64,000 bases of DNA from Schistocephalus solidus. Taxonomy: Eukaryota > Platyhelminthes > Cestoda > Diphyllobothriidea > Diphyllobothriidae. Position 1 is the stretch's first letter. Each line of letters begins with the position of its first letter. The DNA lies in NCBI GenBank assembly GCA_017591395.1, contig WEDG01007066.1, positions 1 to 64,000 on the forward strand, written 5' to 3'. The notes below the pieces were generated by a model, which was not told where the DNA came from, searched no databases, and saw nothing but the letters and a program-made list of their open reading frames with translations. Both the position numbers and the translations under genes were made by a program. Of the stretch, positions 33,590 through 43,010 are shown piece after piece.

Positions 33590-34310
33590 GGCAAAGTTTA
33601 AAGAAAGGAAAACCGACACCGACACCAACCGACATCATCACCAACACCGGATGATGAGCGCATGCACGATCACTTATTTTTGTGAAACGTCTATATCAGT
33701 GTTAACAGACAAGGCGAACCAAAGCGTTTATATAAAATTATCCTGATTATCTCTCTCTAGCTCCTTCAAATGAGTCCGGATATATGGGAGAAACTTGTCC
33801 GGAATCAATAGACATGCGCACTGCCATAAGACTTGGAACGGTATTCAACGAAACACAGTGAATACGAGAGGCGAAGGCGAAGCGGGGGCGTGCAAGACTC
33901 GAATGCCCAACATCCAACATCTATCAGCCTGCCTGCATTGCCAACTGGCATTTAGGGCACAGACCGGACTTTTCGGACACCGCAAAACCCACCCTCAATG
34001 AAATAAAGTCAACCCAACTCAAACGACACAAAGCGCCACCACCACCACCATCATCATCATCAACAGCAGCAGCAGCAGCAGTCATGAAAACACAATTCCA
34101 TTTTGTTTGCATTGTAACCTCGCGTTTCAGTCACGCACCTGCCCGGTAGGTCATCTGCGAATTTAGCGCATCGCAAGGGGAGAACTGGTGCCTGGGTCAC
34201 CCATCTACAATCTTCATGCCCGTCTTATTTGTTCACGCTGGACCCACACATTCAAACGTCACATCAACCTATTCGGTCATATGCGAATATATGAGAATCC
34301 ATAGTAAACA
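33590..34310 (+). pseudogene. Family A LINE, zinc-finger C-terminus relic
   Basis: Plus-strand translation gives C2H2-type units CLHCQLAFRAQTGLFGHRKT (33930-34000), CLHCNLAFQSRTCPVGHLRI (34110-34170), and a worn third ending INLFGHMRIYE near 34300, with spacers of the LINE type ('ELVPGSPIYNL' corresponds to EPVPGAPTY). The linker between the first two contains a compound triplet microsatellite. Several stops are present. The RT part is lost. Confidence 0.7.
34037..34081 (+). repeat. Compound triplet microsatellite (CAC/CAT/CAG)
   Basis: Consecutive CAC, CAT and CAG runs totalling about 45 bp lie in the low-complexity linker between LINE zinc fingers. In the original frame the linker is Thr/Ile/Ser-rich. 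Confidence 0.85.
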
Positions 34311-35888
34311 CCACAACACAGGCTTCCATTACTTACACCACTGCCATTTGTAGAAACAAATAAACACCACCCCTCAGTACGACCCACGACGCAGGTGAGT
34401 TGGACCATGTGGAGTAATATTAACATTATTTTACAGAGCTTGTTGCGATAGTTTAAGCTATAAGGCAAACCCTAGACACTATGACCTTCACAGCTGGTCC
34501 AGACTAGAAAGAGGAGAAGCTGGACGCCAGTGGAAAGAGTACTGCATTCTGTACAGAATAATCGGACAATGGGTTGGCAGTCGCGTGAGGGCACACGTCC
34601 GGTGCCGCGAGCGCCGGCGTCGCAAGTGGCAGGCATGTGTCACGACGGTTCGACCGTCGTATTCCGACGATGTCCACCGTATGCTCCATGGGAAAGTGGA
34701 GCAGGGACGGTGACTTGCACGTGATTTATTTTAAAGTGATAGTAGACTTGCGCTGCATCTACCGCACTCTCTCCTCCTCCCCCCACCTTAGCCCGGTGTT
34801 AAGACAGTAAAGAAGACCGAAGGCGGGAGAGGACGCATGTGGCTGGTGCGGCTGGGTCCCCGTAGTCCTAGCAGCCCCTAGGTGTACCAACAAACCTCCA
34901 TGTTCGGCATTTGTTATGGGAGCGCAACCCGAATAACGCCTGCCGTGCCCTAATGTGGCCCCCGTGTTGGTTCAACGCATCTACCACGTGGCCCGTTTAG
35001 GGGGCACACACCCCACACACACGATAGTTCGACCGTAGATTTCGACGATGTCCACCGAATGCTCCACGGAAGGGTGGTGCAGGGACGGTGACTTGCGCGT
35101 GAATTAGTTTTAAGTGATAGTAGCCTTGCGCTTCAGCTACCGCACTCTCTCCTCCTCACCCACCTGAACCCGGTGTCATGACAGAGTCAAGAAGACCGGA
35201 GGCGGGAGAGGACGCAGGTGGCTGGCGCGGCCGGAGCCGCCCCTGGGCGTACCAACACACCTGGCTCGGATCCCACGAAGTGGGAGTGCCATAAAGGCCA
35301 CATTGAGAAGGAGCCATTGCAGCCTGACTCTCAGTCCACCAGTCAGCCACTCCACACAAAACATACATTGGGCTGACCACGCGGTCCGAGTTATCCCGTC
35401 AGTTGGCAACCTTCCAAGCTACAGCTTTTAGCGCACCGTGATAGTTTCAAGCGCGTCAGATTGTTTATAGTGAGGAAAATGCGCTGAGCTGTCGACCTCA
35501 CTCTCTTCCCCACCACCACAGTCAAACTACTGTCCGAGCCGGTCAGTTGCCTGATGTGGGAGCGGGTGCATTGGCTGACGGATCGGCGTACCCGTCTTCG
35601 CGCGCCACAGCATGACCTGGCTCCCATAACGCACACACCAGCATTCACTAACTCAGGAGATATGGAGCAGCCATCGCCGTCTGACTCCCAGTCCACTGGT
35701 CAGCCATTCGACACGCACAGCACATACACTGAGCTGACGTTGTGGTCTGGTGTAAGCGTCAGATTGGCAGCCTTCCCAGCCACGGTTTCTAGGAAACCGT
35801 GATATACTCAGGTACATGGTGTTTGTGAGGGTGTTGTAGATGTATTGGTGTAGATAGTGTGTGCTAATGTTGCCTAGCCTCCGGTGGT

Positions 35889-36805
35889 TTACCGCAGGTT
35901 TTTGTGTATGCGCATGTGTCCAAATAGGCCCATGCAGTGTGTGAATGTGCGGGAGCAGTGAGGGCAGTGGAGGCGGCCACGTCGACTGTATGTCGGAGCC
36001 CCAGGCGCTGATTCACCAGCCTCTCTCCGATGGATTCGCAGGTGGCCGATCAAGCTGATGCATGAGTTGAATTTGCGGGCGCAGTGTGGGTAGGAAAAAT
36101 CGGAAGAGGCTGAGGGGGGAGCAGAGGGTGTGCATGATGTATCGGTGTTGTCGGCATTGCGGTGAATTCTGCTGTCATGGATGCGCATGTGACCGAATAG
36201 TGCCATGCGATGAGTGAATGCGCGAGGACAGTGCGGGCAGTGAAGGTGGCGATCTCTGCTGTGTGTTGGTGCTCCAGGAACTGGTTCACCAGTCTCTGTA
36301 CGATGGATTCACAAGTGACCGACCAAGCCGATGCGTGAGGTGAATGTGCAGTCGCAATGAGGGCAGTTTAGGATAGAGTCCCCATCGCTGATGGTGGTAG
36401 TGGTGGCGGTGGTTGTGGGGGTAACACGTGCTCAGCATTGTGATGTGGTCTCGATGATGGTGGGACTTATGGAATTGATGCCAGGGGTGAGGGTGGGGGA
36501 GTCTGAAGGAGGGTTGACAGAAGTTGACGTAGAATTTTAATTGTCGGATTGTTGATGCATTGCGTCCGAAGATGTCCGACTAGGCCGATTTGCGCGCGGA
36601 AGGTGCGGTGACAGCGCTGGCATGTTGGAAGGGCCTGGGCATTGACGATGTTGGTCCGGTGTGCTGGTGACTTTCGTGCCGCTCTTTTGGTCTTGGCAGC
36701 GGTGATCCTGTGGGCTTCGTAGATTGCTGCCCCTGTCTTCAATGTTCTCCTCCAAGCCGATCGATTCCATGCAAGGTCCTCCCAGGACTCTGGGTTGATC
36801 TGCAA
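35889..36805 (-). pseudogene. Family A C-terminal C2H2 zinc-finger array
   Basis: Downstream of the RT the protein continues INPESWEDLAWNRSAWRRTL, KTGAAIYEAHRI, then a first finger CQRCHRTFRAQIGLVGHLRT, a Ser/Thr/Pro-rich spacer, and further fingers of the form C-x2-C-x12-H-x3-H (TFTSRIGLVGHL; HCPHCSRTFTHCMGLFGHMR ending RIHKNLR-stop at 35889). One finger starts with YPHC instead of CPHC. Frameshifts separate the parts. The array presumably binds nucleic acid for the element. No host role is implied. Confidence 0.8.
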
Positions 36806-36939
36806 TTACTTCAGGAGGTCTTCAGAGTGTCTTTGTAGCGGTGTACTTGACCCCCTTGTCAACGAGAACCCATGGTGACATCTCCATAGAAGAGTCGTTT
36901 GGGTAGCCTTTCGTCGTCCATCCGCACAAGGTGACCGCT

Positions 36940-37885
36940 CTAGCGCAGTTGCAGTTGTTTCAACTGAGCATAAATGCTCAGAATGCCTGTTCGTTCTAGC
37001 ACTTCCGTGTCCGGTATCCTGTCTTGCCAACTCAGCTTTAGTATTCTGCGGAGACAGCTGAGGTGGAAGTGGTTGAGCTTCCGCGCCTGCTTTTGGTAGA
37101 TCGTCCACGTCTCCGCTCCATACAGCAGCGTCGGCAATATGACAGCTTTGTACATCTTCAGTTTGGTGCTGAGGTGGAGACCATGTCGATTCGAGACCAC
37201 ATTTTGCATGCGTCCAAAGGCTTGGCTGGCTTTAGCGATCCGATGGGCGATCTCATCGTCGACTTTGGTGCTGCGTGAGAGATTGCTGCCTAGATGCGTG
37301 AAGGTATCTACAGATTTAAGTTGGGCGCCATTGACATTGATGTGAGCTGCGGTGTATAGAGTGTTTGGCGACGTTTGATGCATCACAACCATTTTCTCAG
37401 TGTTGATGCGAAGTCCGAAGTTGACACAGGCGGCAGCGAAGAGGTCCATGCTCCTTTGCATTTTCTCTCTTGTCGTTGTATTGAGTGCGCAGTCGTCAGC
37501 GGATAGAAGTTCGTGGATGGTGGCTGTGGAGACACGCTAGCGGAAGTGCATCCGTCGTTGGTTGATAGGTCGGCCGTCCATCCGGTAGGCGATGCGGATC
37601 CCGGGGTGTTCGTCACGGTAGGCATCCATTAACATGACAGAGAACATGAGGCTGAAGAGGGTAGGCGCAAGGACGCAGCCCTGCTTCACACCGTTGGTCA
37701 CTGCGAAGGCTTCAGATACTGTCCCATTGTCAGAAACGTGCTCCATCATCCCGTCGTGAAACTGACGTACCATATGCGTGAACCGTTCAGGACAACTGAA
37801 TTTCTGCATGATTTTCCACAGCCCGTCGCGATTCACCGTGTCAAAGGCTTTCGTCAGATCCACAAAGGTAGTGTAGAGGTGAGTC
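36940..37885 (-). pseudogene. Family A reverse transcriptase (palm onward)
   Basis: Minus-strand RT carrying motif A (VDLTKAFDTVNRDGLWKI), NGVKQGCVLAPTLFSLMF (motif B), then [10 protein letters not shown] (motif C: the usual FADD reads SADD), [23 protein letters not shown] thumb sequence, [14 protein letters not shown] and [20 protein letters not shown]. One TAG (about 37537) interrupts an otherwise single frame, and a stop follows QLKQLQLR at 36940. The upstream RT and endonuclease are missing by 5' truncation. Confidence 0.85.
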
Positions 37886-38110
37886 GGCAGGCATGTGTCA
37901 CAGTGCCGTGAGCGAGAGCATGTCGGAGTCGGCCTTGACATCGATTGGCACGTTTGGATGACCGTGGTTGGCTGAGAAATAGACTGCGCGTACACGTATG
38001 CGCGAGAGGCGCAGCGTTGGAACGAGTCCGTGGCCGGATGGTTAGGGTGTTGGACGTTTACGGGTTCGATCGTGTGGTGTTGCAACACCTGGAGTTTGGT
38101 ATCGCTGTTT

Positions 38111-39105
38111 AATGATGGCTACTAAGCCAGCAATGGCAAAGGCAGAGGAAATAATGCAAGTAATCGACTCAGAAAAGGGGGTCGAGTATTAATAGGCCAA
38201 ACGACCGCTCCAGAATGTACTAAATTGCATATGTGAACACTTACTGAAGCAGCAAAACGTACGACTACATAACGATGAATATGTGATCAGATGTGACCGA
38301 TGTCGAAGGAGAAACGCCCTCAGAAAATACGAAATATTTGAGAAGGATCGTCTCAAAATCAAGACATTTATGAGTATGTGACTTGCATTTATAAAGGGAC
38401 CGAGAGTTATGGAATGAACGGAGAATGTTGGGGTATGTCACACTACAGCAGTCGAATGGTGTATCATATGCCGCAAGATATTTTAAACCACACTGAACCT
38501 GAAGGAATCTTACCTGAAACTAATTTGCTGCCGATATGTAAGTAAATTTCCACACAAAAAGCCAATTCAACCGAACCATCTTCTCATTGGTAAGGCAAGG
38601 ATGTGGAAGAACTTCCCCCAAAGCTGAAAACGATCGTAGCTAACTTATCCTTGTGGATAAAATATCCCACCAATTAACGAAATTGTTAGCATTTTGACTG
38701 ACGTAGCCCTCATGCTCAAATCTATGGTGCTCATGGGTAATTATGAAAACAAAGGATCGGCATATTTATCTGATGAGGGAACTAAGAGCGTGCCAACGAC
38801 TAGAAAACCTGGAGCTTCATAAACATATCCTTACCTACTAATTTCAGAAAAACCGATGCTAAAACAAAATAGGGTATATCTTATAGTTTACTCGAAAAAT
38901 ACAGCTAATCCAAACCGAAATAACCCAGGAAGGCCTTGCGGGTCTTTTGGGAAGAGAAGGAAATCAAGCCGTACGGCTTTAAAAACAAAAACACTGCTGC
39001 TGGACTCGAATACTGAGACACCAGTGTTACTCCTGCAGCATCCTGTGCACTGCCAGCAAATCGAGTGTTTTGCCTGATCTAGAAGGCTGTCAAGTCATGG
39101 GCAGA
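38111..39105. other. Unassigned intergenic DNA
   Basis: AT-rich with short frames only. No gene or named repeat was recognised. Confidence 0.35.
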
Positions 39106-39109
39106 CCTT

Positions 39110-39275
39110 TGCCACTACAATCTCCAGGTGTGGCGCGGAAAAGAAAGAGGACTTGGACTCCAGGTGATAGAATAGAGCATTCGATACAGAAAGATTGGAG
39201 TAAAGGTTGGGACATGTTGGCGACCGCTTTAGGAGACACGTCCGGCGTTGTAAGGGTGGCATCGTGATGGTGAAG
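39110..39275 (+). repeat. Family C repeat, 5' half fragment
   Basis: It matches the 5' half at 34.5 kb ('tggactccaggtgatagaat...gcattcgatacagaa...ggttgg...acacgtccgg'). Confidence 0.5.
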
Positions 39276-39910
39276 GAGTTGTCACGACCCTTTGCGCACC
39301 GTTTTAGATCGAAGCGCGCCGAAATTATTTTAATGGAGAACTTGCTGAATTGTCATAAGGGTGGGTACCTCAATATCGGGTTCTCACCCTCCCTGTAGCC
39401 CGAGCAGTTCGGTAAGCTGCGGGATGCAATTGCGCACATTGCCTGACAGGATGTCGTTTCCCGTCTAATCCTCCTCACCTGAGAATTCGACCGTCGAATC
39501 CGATGAGGTTCACCGTATGCCTGATAGCATAGTGGGATCAGGGACAGTGACTTGCGCGCGATTGAGTTTACATTGTTAGTAGGCTTACGTTGTATCTACT
39601 GCAATCTCTCTTTTTCCCTACCTTGGTCCCGTGTCATGCATAAGTCAAAAAGACTGGAGGCGGGAGGGGGATAAGGTAGCTGGTGATACCCGAACCGCCC
39701 CTCAGCGTAACACTTCACCTGGCCCTGATCCCATGGACTGGTAGTGCTCTAAACGTCACATGAAGAAGAAGCCGTTACATCCCAACCCTTGGTTCACCAT
39801 TTGACCACTTCGCACAAGCGCACACTGAGCTGATAGCGCAGTCCGAGTTATCCCATCAGTTGGCATCCTTCCAATCCACGATGGTTAGCCCAGCTTGATA
39901 GTTTCAAATG

Positions 39911-40462
39911 TTCAAAAGACAATTTGGCGAGCATACGTTAGCTTTCGATAAATTCTCAACCATGGTTAGGAAAGGGACAGATAAAGAACATAAACAGCTC
40001 TATCCTCGCACATGTGGTAGACACAGGCCATTGTGTAAATGCCAAAGAGGCATTCCGGGTAATTTACAAGGTCCCCTCAACCTATTCAAAATTCCTTGGA
40101 CAGCGTCTGTTGGCTACGGCAGAAGCAGCGGCAATCAGGCTACGCAAACCGGTCCTGTGCGCTCAAAAGAACTTTATACAGGCACCGCAATTACCGTGGC
40201 CGAAAGCCACCAATTTAGCCGCCCGCATCTAATTACCTGTTCCGGCGGCCACCATTCCTCTGACCATAATCAGAAAACGGACCGCAATTTTGTTTCCTTC
40301 CCCACCCTGACAACGGTACAATTTGTTCTACTTACCCGCACGTTTGACTTAGTTACACAGTGATATAAATGTAAAGGCCTGATGAGAATTTATCGAAAGC
40401 TAACGTATGCTCGCCAAATTGTCTTTTGAATTTTTCAATGGGAATTTTCGCTACTCTAAAAC
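39911..40462 (+). mobile_element. Penelope-like element PLE-2 with inverted 48 bp termini
   Basis: 39911-39958 and 40383-40430 are perfect 48 bp inverted repeats. Between them, one frame encodes HVVDTGHCVNAKEAFRVIYK, then FLGQRLLATAEAAAIRLRKP and FIQAPQLPWP, the segment after the GIY-YIG core in many Penelope-like proteins. A 32 bp extension follows the right repeat, and the whole is bounded by agtttcaaatgt at 39900-39911 and 40463-40474. Inverted terminal copies plus a short one-sided extension are known Penelope-type peculiarities. The copy is 5'-truncated and lacks the RT. Confidence 0.75.
40376..40415 (+). ncRNA. Candidate minimal hammerhead ribozyme in the PLE-2 terminus
   Basis: All conserved core positions are present: ctgatga (40379-40385) and gaaa (40395-40398), and the predicted cleavage dinucleotide tc (40411-40412). 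Helix I is ggc (40376-40378) with gcc (40413-40415). Helix II is ga/tc closing a 5-nt loop. Helix III is agc (40398-40400) with gct (40409-40411), loop of 8. The predicted cut is after C40412. The helices are short, but hammerheads with minimal stems are known in Penelope-like terminal repeats. Activity is unproven. Confidence 0.6.
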
Positions 40463-40989
40463 AGTTTCAAATGTGTTAGATTGATGAAAATGCGCTGAGT
40501 TAACGACCTCACTCTCTATTCCCATTTCCAGGCCCCATCCACTGCTCGAGTGAGTAAGTTGACTGGTGAGGATAATGGGCGCAGTTGTTAACATACCTAA
40601 TGGCCTCATCTGCGCGTACCAAGTACAGGACCTGCCCCCCCCCAAACTTAATCTCCCGAACTTCACAAAAAAGCAGGCAAACAACTCACATCTCACCTGT
40701 GTGACCCTCAGTCCATTAGTCGACCACCCCACCCAAACACACATTGGGTTAACTGTGAGGTCTAAATGCAATCGGCAGTTAGCAACCTTAAAATTTACAG
40801 GGTTAAGCGCACCTTAATAGTGTCAGGCTTGAGTCACACAAGCAATAGAGGAGCCGCATAGACAAGGAGCCGAGGCAAAATCTTCCCAGTATCATGAGAG
40901 GTACTGATTACGTGCTTCACGTGGGTGAAGTTGGGAGCCGTTACCTGTGATGTAGGTGCTTGTGAAGAGACGAGCGGTGGTGTGGTATA

Positions 40990-41800
40990 GGGATATCATC
41001 CATCCTCGTGGCTCCCAGGCCGCGCGACGTACTTCCCAAGGTCGAACGTGATGCACTTAAGGAACTCAGGGCTGACAATGACATCGTCATCGTGCCTGCG
41101 GACAAAGGGCGTTCTACGGTCATATTGGACAGGACAGACTACCTTCAAAAAGCCAAAAGCTTGTTGTAGATTCGTCAGTCCTATGTCCCTTGGGAATCCA
41201 ACCCCATAAATCGCTGACACGTGAAATCAACGCGACGCTGTTGGCAATGGAGAACTCAGGTGCAATATCACAAATCGATTGACGCATGACGAGCACACAG
41301 GAAACGGCCCTGGCCTTATTTCAGGGTCTCCAAAAAGTGCACAAAGAAGGCGCTCCTCTCCGACCAATCGTATCACTCAAAGGAACACCAACCTTCGGAA
41401 TAGCAAAATGGTTGTCTCGACGTTTCACATTTCGGACCGCTGATTCGGTCACCACAGTCAGCTCCTCAGCACAATACTTTGAGAAACTTATAGAGGTAAG
41501 CCTCCTGCCAAGTGACTTCATGGTATCTTTTGATGTCAAGTCCATTTTTACTTCTATTCCGCAGGACCTGGCAGACGAAACTATCGGATTACTCCTACAA
41601 GACAAATACGATGAAACGGAGAATCGCCTTGGAAAGGCCCAAATACTCCAACTCCTGAAGTTCTGTCTCAGGACGTGCTTCACGTTTGACGGAACAATCT
41701 ACGAGCATCTATCACCCTATTTTACAACTGTCTCTGATGATGGGTTCGAGAGAAAATCCGAAACGCCAGGCCAATAGACACCATGTTCCCATGACCGCCT
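40990..41800 (+). mobile_element. Penelope-like element PLE-1 RT start joined to its 3' end (copy C)
   Basis: From 41028 the frame reads VLPKVERDALKELRADNDIV then IVPADKGRSTVILDRTDYLQ, the N-terminal part of Penelope RTs. After a break, 41286-41700 gives LQKVHKEGAPLRPIVSLKGT, FGIAKWLSRRF, SLLPSDFMVSFDVKSIFTSI (RT motif A) and LLKFCLRTCFTFDGTIYEHL. Then, instead of the rest of RT and the GIY-YIG nuclease, the 3' terminal sequence follows directly (from 41730), as at 49.85 kb. This is an internal deletion of more than 1 kb. Confidence 0.85.
41286..41720 (+). pseudogene. PLE-1 reverse transcriptase, fingers/palm fragment
   Basis: This stretch belongs to the telomerase-related RT of Penelope-like elements, recognised by HKEGAPLRPIVSLKGTPTFG, the motif A core VSFDVKSIFTSIPQDLA and the helix LLKFCLRTCFTFDGTIY. 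The next expected block (the 'MGSPISG' region) and motif C are missing because the reading enters the 3' UTR. A stop ends the frame at 41775-41777. Confidence 0.85.
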
Positions 41801-42044
41801 CTTCTTCTTCTGAACTGCTTCCTGGAACTCGCATGTTCGCTTCTATGCGTGATTTAATCATATACAAGAGTGGGGTAATTAGTGTCAGTTGTGGTCGTCT
41901 TAGTGATCGACGCGGGGGTTGCGGCAAGGAGAATGACGTCAGTGATTGAGGGTGGTGGGGCATCGGCATTGCGATTACCGGTGATGGGAGTGGTCATCGT
42001 ATTGGGCGCCCTTGGGATTTGTGGCAGGGGTGAGTTTTTGCGTA

Positions 42045-42310
42045 TTTCTGGCAAAGACAAGGGAGAATTAAATGGCCATTTCTGGCTTATTAGCTGTCGT
42101 CAGCCAGTCATATTCAACCATAGGCAGTGCACCTTCCGAGGATCGAACCCGCGCCCTAACCGTTGAGCTACGGGCTCGTTGTCTTGCCGGTTTGGATACG
42201 AAATATTAACTTGTATTCGTTGCTGAACGCTCACCGATCGCTAACAGAACTCACTCGTTCCGGCCTGCCTTGAGGCTCACTCTCGAGCCCCATCAGCAGC
42301 CACACAGATG
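42045..42310 (-). repeat. tRNA-derived SINE, family B, nested in the LINE
   Basis: Body ('ttctggcttattagctgtcg'), minus-strand head (gagcccgtagctcaacgg...gcgcgggttcgatcc) and distal segment ('gctgaacgctcaccgatcgc' to 'cagcagccacac') are all present. The head is shorter than in other copies: its anticodon region is partly deleted. It splits the Ser/Thr-rich spacer of the LINE C-terminal array. Confidence 0.75.
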
Positions 42311-43010
42311 TTATTAGTATAAGTAGTAGTAGTATTATTAGTAGTAGTATAATCGGAAGATGCATATTGAGGTGTTCTTGGATCTAGAAGGTGATGTTGT
42401 CGAGTCGTTACTCGATTTGGTTCGAAGATGTTCGACGAGGCCGAATCGTGTGGAGAATGTGCGTTGACAGCGTGAGAACGTTGAAACGGCTTGGGCATTG
42501 AAGGCGTGGATCCAAGGTGCTTGTAACTTGCTAGCCACCCCTTTAGTTTTGGCAGCGGCGATCCGGTCGTTTGGGTAGTCTTAAGTCGTCCATTCCCACT
42601 AGGTAGTCACACCATCGTAGTTGCAGTTGCCCCAGCATGACGTGGATGCTGAGAATTCCGGTGCTCTGCAAGACTTCCCTGTCCAGGATCCTGTCCTGCC
42701 CATACAGCTCCGGTATTCTGAGGAGGCAGCCGAGATGGAATTAGTTGAGCTTCCGCACCTGCTCCTTGTTAACCGTCCATGTCTCTGCTCCATACGGCAG
42801 TATCGGCAAAATGACAGTTTTTACTTCTTGAACTTCATGCTGAGATGGAGATAGAGCCGATTGCAGATAATGTTTATAGACAACCGAAAGTTTTGCTGGC
42901 TCTGAAGATCCTGTGGGTGACCGCATCATTGCTTTTGGTTCTGCGGGAGAGGCTGCCACCCTCTCAGTGGATAAGATACCAAAGACTAATTTTAATTCAT
43001 ATTTTGATTT

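Larger units (their letters stand above)
34644..37885 (-). mobile_element. Family A LINE insertion, 3.2 kb, with 16 bp target duplication
   Basis: A 5'-truncated copy reading right to left: RT from the motif A region (37885), C-terminal domain, C2H2 array ending at 35889, and a two-unit 3' UTR (35888-35028 and 35020-34644). Direct repeats of 16 bp (34628-34643 and 37886-37901) flank it, so the whole block arrived in one event. It is among the youngest-looking copies: the RT frame stays open for about 940 bp with a single internal stop. Confidence 0.85.
34497..38110 (+). repeat. Family C repeat, copy 3, split by a LINE insertion
   Basis: 34497-34643 is the 5' half ('tggacgccagtgg', 'gcattctgtacagaataatcgg') and 37886-38110 the 3' half ('gagcatgtcggagtcggcctt'). 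The two halves are separated by the family A insertion, and the 16 bp ggcaggcatgtgtcac occurs at both junctions. The 3' half contains an A-box-like tggccggatgg and a B-box-like gggttcgatc (38031-38075). Confidence 0.7.
39480..43010 (-). mobile_element. Composite family A LINE copy carrying three nested insertions
   Basis: LINE parts in order on the minus strand: C-terminal RT pieces (LPILPYGAETWTVNKEQVRK, then RMDDLRLPKR, 43010-42600), first finger CQRTFSTRFGLVEHLRT (42480-42430), spacer NADAPPPSITDVILLA (42000-41880), 3' UTR start (40985-40860), and 3' UTR (40850-40463 and 39910-39480). Inserted are SINE B (42045-42310), PLE-1 (about 40990-41800) and PLE-2 (39911-40462). The LINE is thus the oldest layer. 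Its ORF is ruined. Confidence 0.7.

Noticed and set aside
35880..36420. Host C2H2 zinc-finger gene
   Set aside because: The fingers continue directly from the LINE reverse transcriptase and end at the LINE 3' UTR, so they belong to the element.
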